A DNA stretch of 11,358 nt from the NCBI GenBank assembly GCA_001970855.1, contig LSSN01003768.1:1-11358 (forward strand). The letters are read 5' to 3'. Positions within the stretch are counted from its first letter, which is position 1. Each line of letters begins with the position of its first letter. Shown here one piece after another: positions 7,649-11,358 of the stretch. Made by a program: the position numbers and the translations under genes. A model generated the notes under the pieces. It was not told where the DNA came from. It worked only from the letters and a program-made list of their open reading frames with translations, and did not search any database. The stretch comes from Smittium culicis. Lineage: Eukaryota; Kickxellomycota; Harpellomycetes; Harpellales; Legeriomycetaceae.

Positions 7649-9602
7649 GTATGTAGCCTAAAAGTGTGGAAAGGGATGATGCAATAGAATATATTGGATA
7701 TATAGAATGGAAGCCTCGAGAATACACACGATGAAAAATATATATATTGAATGTAAGCTATGCTGGAAAGAGGTTATGGGAAGAATAAGTCAAGGTGACG
7801 GTTGCAACACTAATAAAGTTTCATAAACTTATTTTTATAAAGGGAAAATCACACTAGACTATTGGCAGCGGCTATTAAAGCTAATTGCCTAAATCGGGCT
7901 TAGATTTATTCTCTTCTATGGGCTGGTGGATAAGCGTAGAAAAGGCCTGTTGTCTAACATTGCAAAGACTTTGGCAGCCTTAGTGGTTTAATATGCATAC
8001 TCTATTACTCGCCCCATCCCCAATCCCAAACATTAAACATAATCATAATTCCAAACAACGATCATAGCCCAATTCCAAATAATTGCACAAAAGCCCAAAT
8101 CTTAACTCAGCCAACAGATATTGGTAGTTGGGCAAATGCGCTTATAAATCCTGCAACATATCGTCTTCATCCAGCTACCTATAATTCGCCCGATTCCCAT
8201 ACATATTAACTAATGCCCGTCTATTTCAAGTCAACCACCAGTATTTAATATTGCCGAATATTGCCGAATTTGACAATTAAAGTTTTCAAGCCTGACACTG
8301 AATTTCCTATTCATTTTTCTGTATCTCCTTCACTCATTCGCTCAACAGGTGAAAAAGCCAGCTTCCTCAACTGCGCTGCTCAGATCGGCTTACGTACACA
8401 CTTTCTATTCGATACAGGAACTTTCAGCTTGCTCCCCTCATATCAGAAGTCTGCTTTCTTGAATTTCTTTCTTTTTCTCATAGCCGATTAACACTTCTGT
8501 TTATTTCGCGGCGCTAACTGCACAATTCCCGCCACTGCCCCTCCCACTGCCCCTGCTCACCCAGCTGTCTGTTGCCCATTATCCCAATGTACTCTTTTTA
8601 TTTCTCGTCTCTCTCTGAAAACCATGAATCTTGTTGATTCGCTTGTTTTCTATACCCAAATCTATTATTTGCTTACTTGCTCTCTTCTCCAAGCAAATAT
8701 TTGTTATAAGCCTCGCAGCTACATCGCTTATATTGAATGTGGTTGGTTAGTTTTGGTACACCAAAAAAATAAAATAAAATAAAAACAGCTCTCTACTGCC
8801 CACCACAATATTAACACAAGCTTTTGTTTTTTTTTCTCTGACCTTTTAACAGCTATTTCAACCATCGGCTCAGTATAAAATAATGCCTTGACTCCCCAAA
8901 CTCGAATGCCCTCTATTGTATATGGGAGATTATTTGGAGGAGCGGAACTTTTGCCATCAAGTTTTTCCTACTTTGCAGCATTACTTTTAATTATAGTTCA
9001 ATTTAGAGCTTATCATCGAATGGTTTACTTGATACAACCAATAGTTTACCCTAATTCATACTAGCAAATAGAATTTATAAGAAAAAAAGCTCCGCTTCTC
9101 CGAAGAATCTCGCATATTATGCGAGATTCTAAGGCGAACTGGAACTTGTATTATTATTTGCTTTATTTGACTCTAGTTATCAGACGGATTCATTGGCCGT
9201 AATAGGTCGTTTAATTATGCAGCTGAATTTTCTAATAAAAAGCTCTTAGCCAGATAAAGGCCAATGTAACCGAAACATTTAACGCATAAAACCCCTAGTC
9301 CATATAAATCGTCTCGATCACACTAAATAGAAAAACAATAAAATAAATATACTATACGAAGAGATGAATATAAAATATAGCTGCCAGTGAGAACCAACTA
9401 CATATCCAGCTATCTGTCACCATCCATTAATATTTATTGTTTCAATCTATTTATTAAATTAACAAATGTAAAAAAAAAAGCACAAATCGTAACGGTTCGT
9501 TTTTTTTCCAAACCGTGTTTTAACCTGTATAGACGCCCATATATATAAATTAGAGTCGACCATTCATATATTTCTTAATTTGTCAACATAAAAAGATTCA
9601 AA
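7649..9602. other. Long non-coding spacer (about 2 kb)
   Basis: No gene is recognised. The plus strand is pyrimidine-rich from about 7990 to 8720, with a C-rich stretch around 8520-8560 containing repeated CACTGCCCCT. A direct repeat AATATTGCCG occurs twice near 8248-8268. The best frame, 8261-8491 (+), lacks an ATG and any family resemblance. A good-looking splice acceptor (CTGAC, then TTTTAACAG ending near 8851) has no credible exon after it. ACGGTT/AACCGT around 9490-9515 could form a small hairpin. The left part should hold the upstream region of the glycosyltransferase gene. Confidence 0.5.
9104..9130. repeat. Perfect 27-nt palindrome
   Basis: AGAATCTCGCATA (9104-9116), a single T, then its exact reverse complement (9118-9130): 13-bp arms with a 1-nt centre. 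It is not an A/T run and is about 500 bp past the 3' end of the ketopantoate reductase gene. It could be a dyad protein-binding site or the remnant of a foldback element. Confidence 0.9.
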
Positions 9603-9608
9603 TTTATT
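9603..9608 (-). terminator. Poly(A) signal AATAAA of the ketopantoate reductase gene
   Basis: AATAAA on the minus strand begins 26 nt after the TAG stop, matching the spacing seen for the glycosyltransferase gene. Confidence 0.55.
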
Positions 9609-9633
9609 TTTTTTTTTTTAGTAATAGTTGACT

Positions 9634-10659
9634 CTATTTCGCTCGCTTGAGGTATTTTGCTTCTGTGCCTAGAATAAGCGCATAAATCGTTTTCAGTATA
9701 GGAACGTCGATTCCGAGTCTGTCTGCATACTTGATCGCGTTGTGTAGAATAACTTCATGTTCCATAGGTCTTTTGAACATATAGTCCATCATCATCGACG
9801 GATAAACTGCGTTTTTTCGCTTTAGCATCTGGCCAATCAGTAAATCTGGAATATCCTCAGACGGGAAATCTTCCAGCGGCATCTTGACAACCGCCTCGCC
9901 TACGCTAATAGTCTCCTTCATCGCGTTAACAACGAGCTGCCTAATGTTAGGATTTTCCAGCATCTCTTTCGAGTTTGACCCCCCTGACAGAACCGAAATA
10001 GGATTCAGCGTCGAATTCCATATAAGCTTATTCCATCTCTCGCGCTGAATGTTTTCCAAGATCTTCGAATCGACATTTCCTGATACCAAACATCTCTCTA
10101 GCTTTTCTAACAATGCCTGGCTTTTTGCTTCTTTGCCTGCATCAACTTCACCATCAGCCCCTTCTGGTCTGTATAGTCCATAATACAACGAAACTCGCTC
10201 GCCATGTACAATCACCCCAGAATCTGTTTGTTTAGTATCGATGTAGGCCGTTGCCGATATCAATACATTCTTAGGAAATACCTCGAAAAAGTACTTTTCG
10301 ATATCTATTCCATTTTGGATCAGCACAATTACAGTGCTTTCGCTAACTGAGCAACCCTTCAGCAAATCCGCTGGGTTTGAAATGTTTGGCAAACTCTTTG
10401 TACATATCAGAATATAATCGTACACAAAATCGCTTTTTGCGATAGCCTCGCTACAGCTCTTGAACACCATGTCTGGGACAAAGTTCCCGTTTCCGTACTT
10501 TACTGATTCGATCTGGTACCCTGACGCCTTTACCACCTCGTAGTTCGAACGACAAATCACCGAAACAAAACAGCCGCCTTCCTGCAATCTCCACCCGAAT
10601 ATTGACCCTAAAGCTCCGCCCCCTAGTAAAAGTATTTTTGTTTGCTCGTTGACGCCCAT
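9634..10659 (-). CDS. 2-dehydropantoate 2-reductase (ketopantoate reductase) family protein
   Basis: A 341-residue single-exon protein of the ApbA/PanE/Pan5 family. Members reduce 2-dehydropantoate to pantoate with NADPH, a step toward pantothenate and CoA. The N-terminal Rossmann fold has KILLLGGGALGSIFG (8-22) with GxGxxG at G13, G15 and G18. CTKS (86-89, K88) and QNG (115-117) match conserved cofactor/substrate positions. The C-terminal helical domain carries RWNKLIWNSTLNP (208-220) with the expected catalytic K211 and N215, and YPSMMMDYMFKRPMEHEVIL (286-305) with the conserved acid (E300 or E302). All key residues seem intact and the length is normal. Pan5 would be the yeast counterpart, but fungi carry several paralogues of this family with unproven substrates, so no symbol is given. 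No targeting signal is seen, suggesting a cytosolic protein. Confidence 0.9.
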   Translation of the reverse strand: MGVNEQTKILLLGGGALGSIFGWRLQEGGCFVSVICRSNYEVVKASGYQIESVKYGNGNFVPDMVFKSCSEAIAKSDFVYDYILICTKSLPNISNPADLLKGCSVSESTVIVLIQNGIDIEKYFFEVFPKNVLISATAYIDTKQTDSGVIVHGERVSLYYGLYRPEGADGEVDAGKEAKSQALLEKLERCLVSGNVDSKILENIQRERWNKLIWNSTLNPISVLSGGSNSKEMLENPNIRQLVVNAMKETISVGEAVVKMPLEDFPSEDIPDLLIGQMLKRKNAVYPSMMMDYMFKRPMEHEVILHNAIKYADRLGIDVPILKTIYALILGTEAKYLKRAK

Positions 10660-11358
10660 TGTATTAGTATCAAGCTATTAACTAAAATCAACTATAGAAG
10701 TTTGTTTTTTTTTCTGAGTTAAATTTGATATATTTCTTAGCTATAAGAGTCAGAAGATAAATGCTTTGCTATAAATACGTAAATAACAGATACCAAGTTT
10801 CCATTTTACAATTTAAGAAAAATTATTAGGATCCGTTTTTTTCTTTTTCTTTCCTATTTTTAGGAATATCCATTCTGTTATCTTGCTGACATTTTACTCC
10901 GAAACCCCCCCTCAATTTCAGTGCTAAAAAGCTTGTACAATTTTCACACAAGTCTAGTTATTTAGTAACCTGCTCAATATTAGTAAACCAAACTCGGTCA
11001 TAAACGGCACCAGAAATTACACTCTTTCTTAAAGATATAACATAACATTTGGCTCAGTCCCGCAATAAACATAAAAAAACGCTCCGAAAATAATGCTAAA
11101 ACGCAATAAAAAAAACAAAACAAAAATTATGCCGAACTCTACTTGATTATTGGATAAGAGTTTCAGTTCATCTCAGATCTTACATTTCAAAAAAAAAAAT
11201 AATAATAATAATTTAATTAATTTTCTCCTATTCGTGAATTTTGTAACGCCTTTAAAACTTCCTCCACACCCCTAACTGGAGAAATTGCTCTCTGTAGGAA
11301 ATAAGTCCACTTTTTTTTTAAAACCACCCTTGCCATTATTGAAAAAGATCTGATCTGA
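10660..11358. other. AT-rich upstream region of the ketopantoate reductase gene
   Basis: No coding frame or RNA gene is recognised. TATTTATA-like sequence on the minus strand near 10769-10778 is a weak TATA candidate. Homopolymer A/T runs are frequent, and an (AAT)5 run is at 11198-11212. The window ends without the neighbouring gene. Confidence 0.5.
11198..11212. repeat. (AAT)5 microsatellite
   Basis: Five AAT units directly after an A-run, in non-coding DNA. Confidence 0.8.

Noticed and set aside
8261..8491. 76-codon plus-strand open frame
   Set aside because: It begins with TTG rather than ATG, has no family resemblance, and lies in CT-rich non-coding DNA.

Overview
The window looks like nuclear DNA of a fungus. 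It holds four protein genes separated by long AT-rich spacers (about 0.4 to 2.5 kb). One gene has a short GT-AG intron, two have AATAAA polyadenylation hexamers 25-30 nt past the stop, and a fungal-type inorganic pyrophosphatase is present. The combination of long spacers, few introns and a short GT31-like Golgi glycosyltransferase would fit an early-diverging fungus (for example Zoopagomycota/Kickxellomycotina), but that placement is a guess; only 'fungus' is well supported. There are no operons, rRNA or tRNA genes that I can recognise, and no CRISPR array.

Layout. 1-2541: non-coding, holding two diverged, oppositely oriented copies of a short non-autonomous transposon with piggyBac-like ends (one cut by the window edge), a CCAAT-box-rich and GC-richer block, and the pyrimidine-rich promoter of the next gene. 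2542-3871 (+): NIPA-type magnesium transporter, two exons. 3872-4240: convergent 3' ends with a shared two-strand poly(A) signal and an 11-G run. 4241-5101 (-): inorganic pyrophosphatase IPP1, probably with an intron in its 5' leader. 5102-6709: IPP1 upstream region with a compact cluster of inverted repeats and GATA motifs. 6710-7582 (-): type II membrane GT31-like glycosyltransferase with a TATA box. 7583-9633: long non-coding spacer with a perfect 27-nt palindrome. 9634-10659 (-): ketopantoate reductase family protein. 10660-11358: AT-rich upstream region of that gene.

The genes do not form one pathway. They are housekeeping or general-metabolism genes: Mg2+ transport, pyrophosphate hydrolysis (itself Mg2+-dependent, though proximity here is probably chance), Golgi glycosylation, and pantothenate/CoA synthesis or a related reduction. 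I do not see a clearly novel multi-gene system. The most informative non-obvious feature is the MITE pair at the left end, which shares about 70% identity without gaps over some 84 bp.
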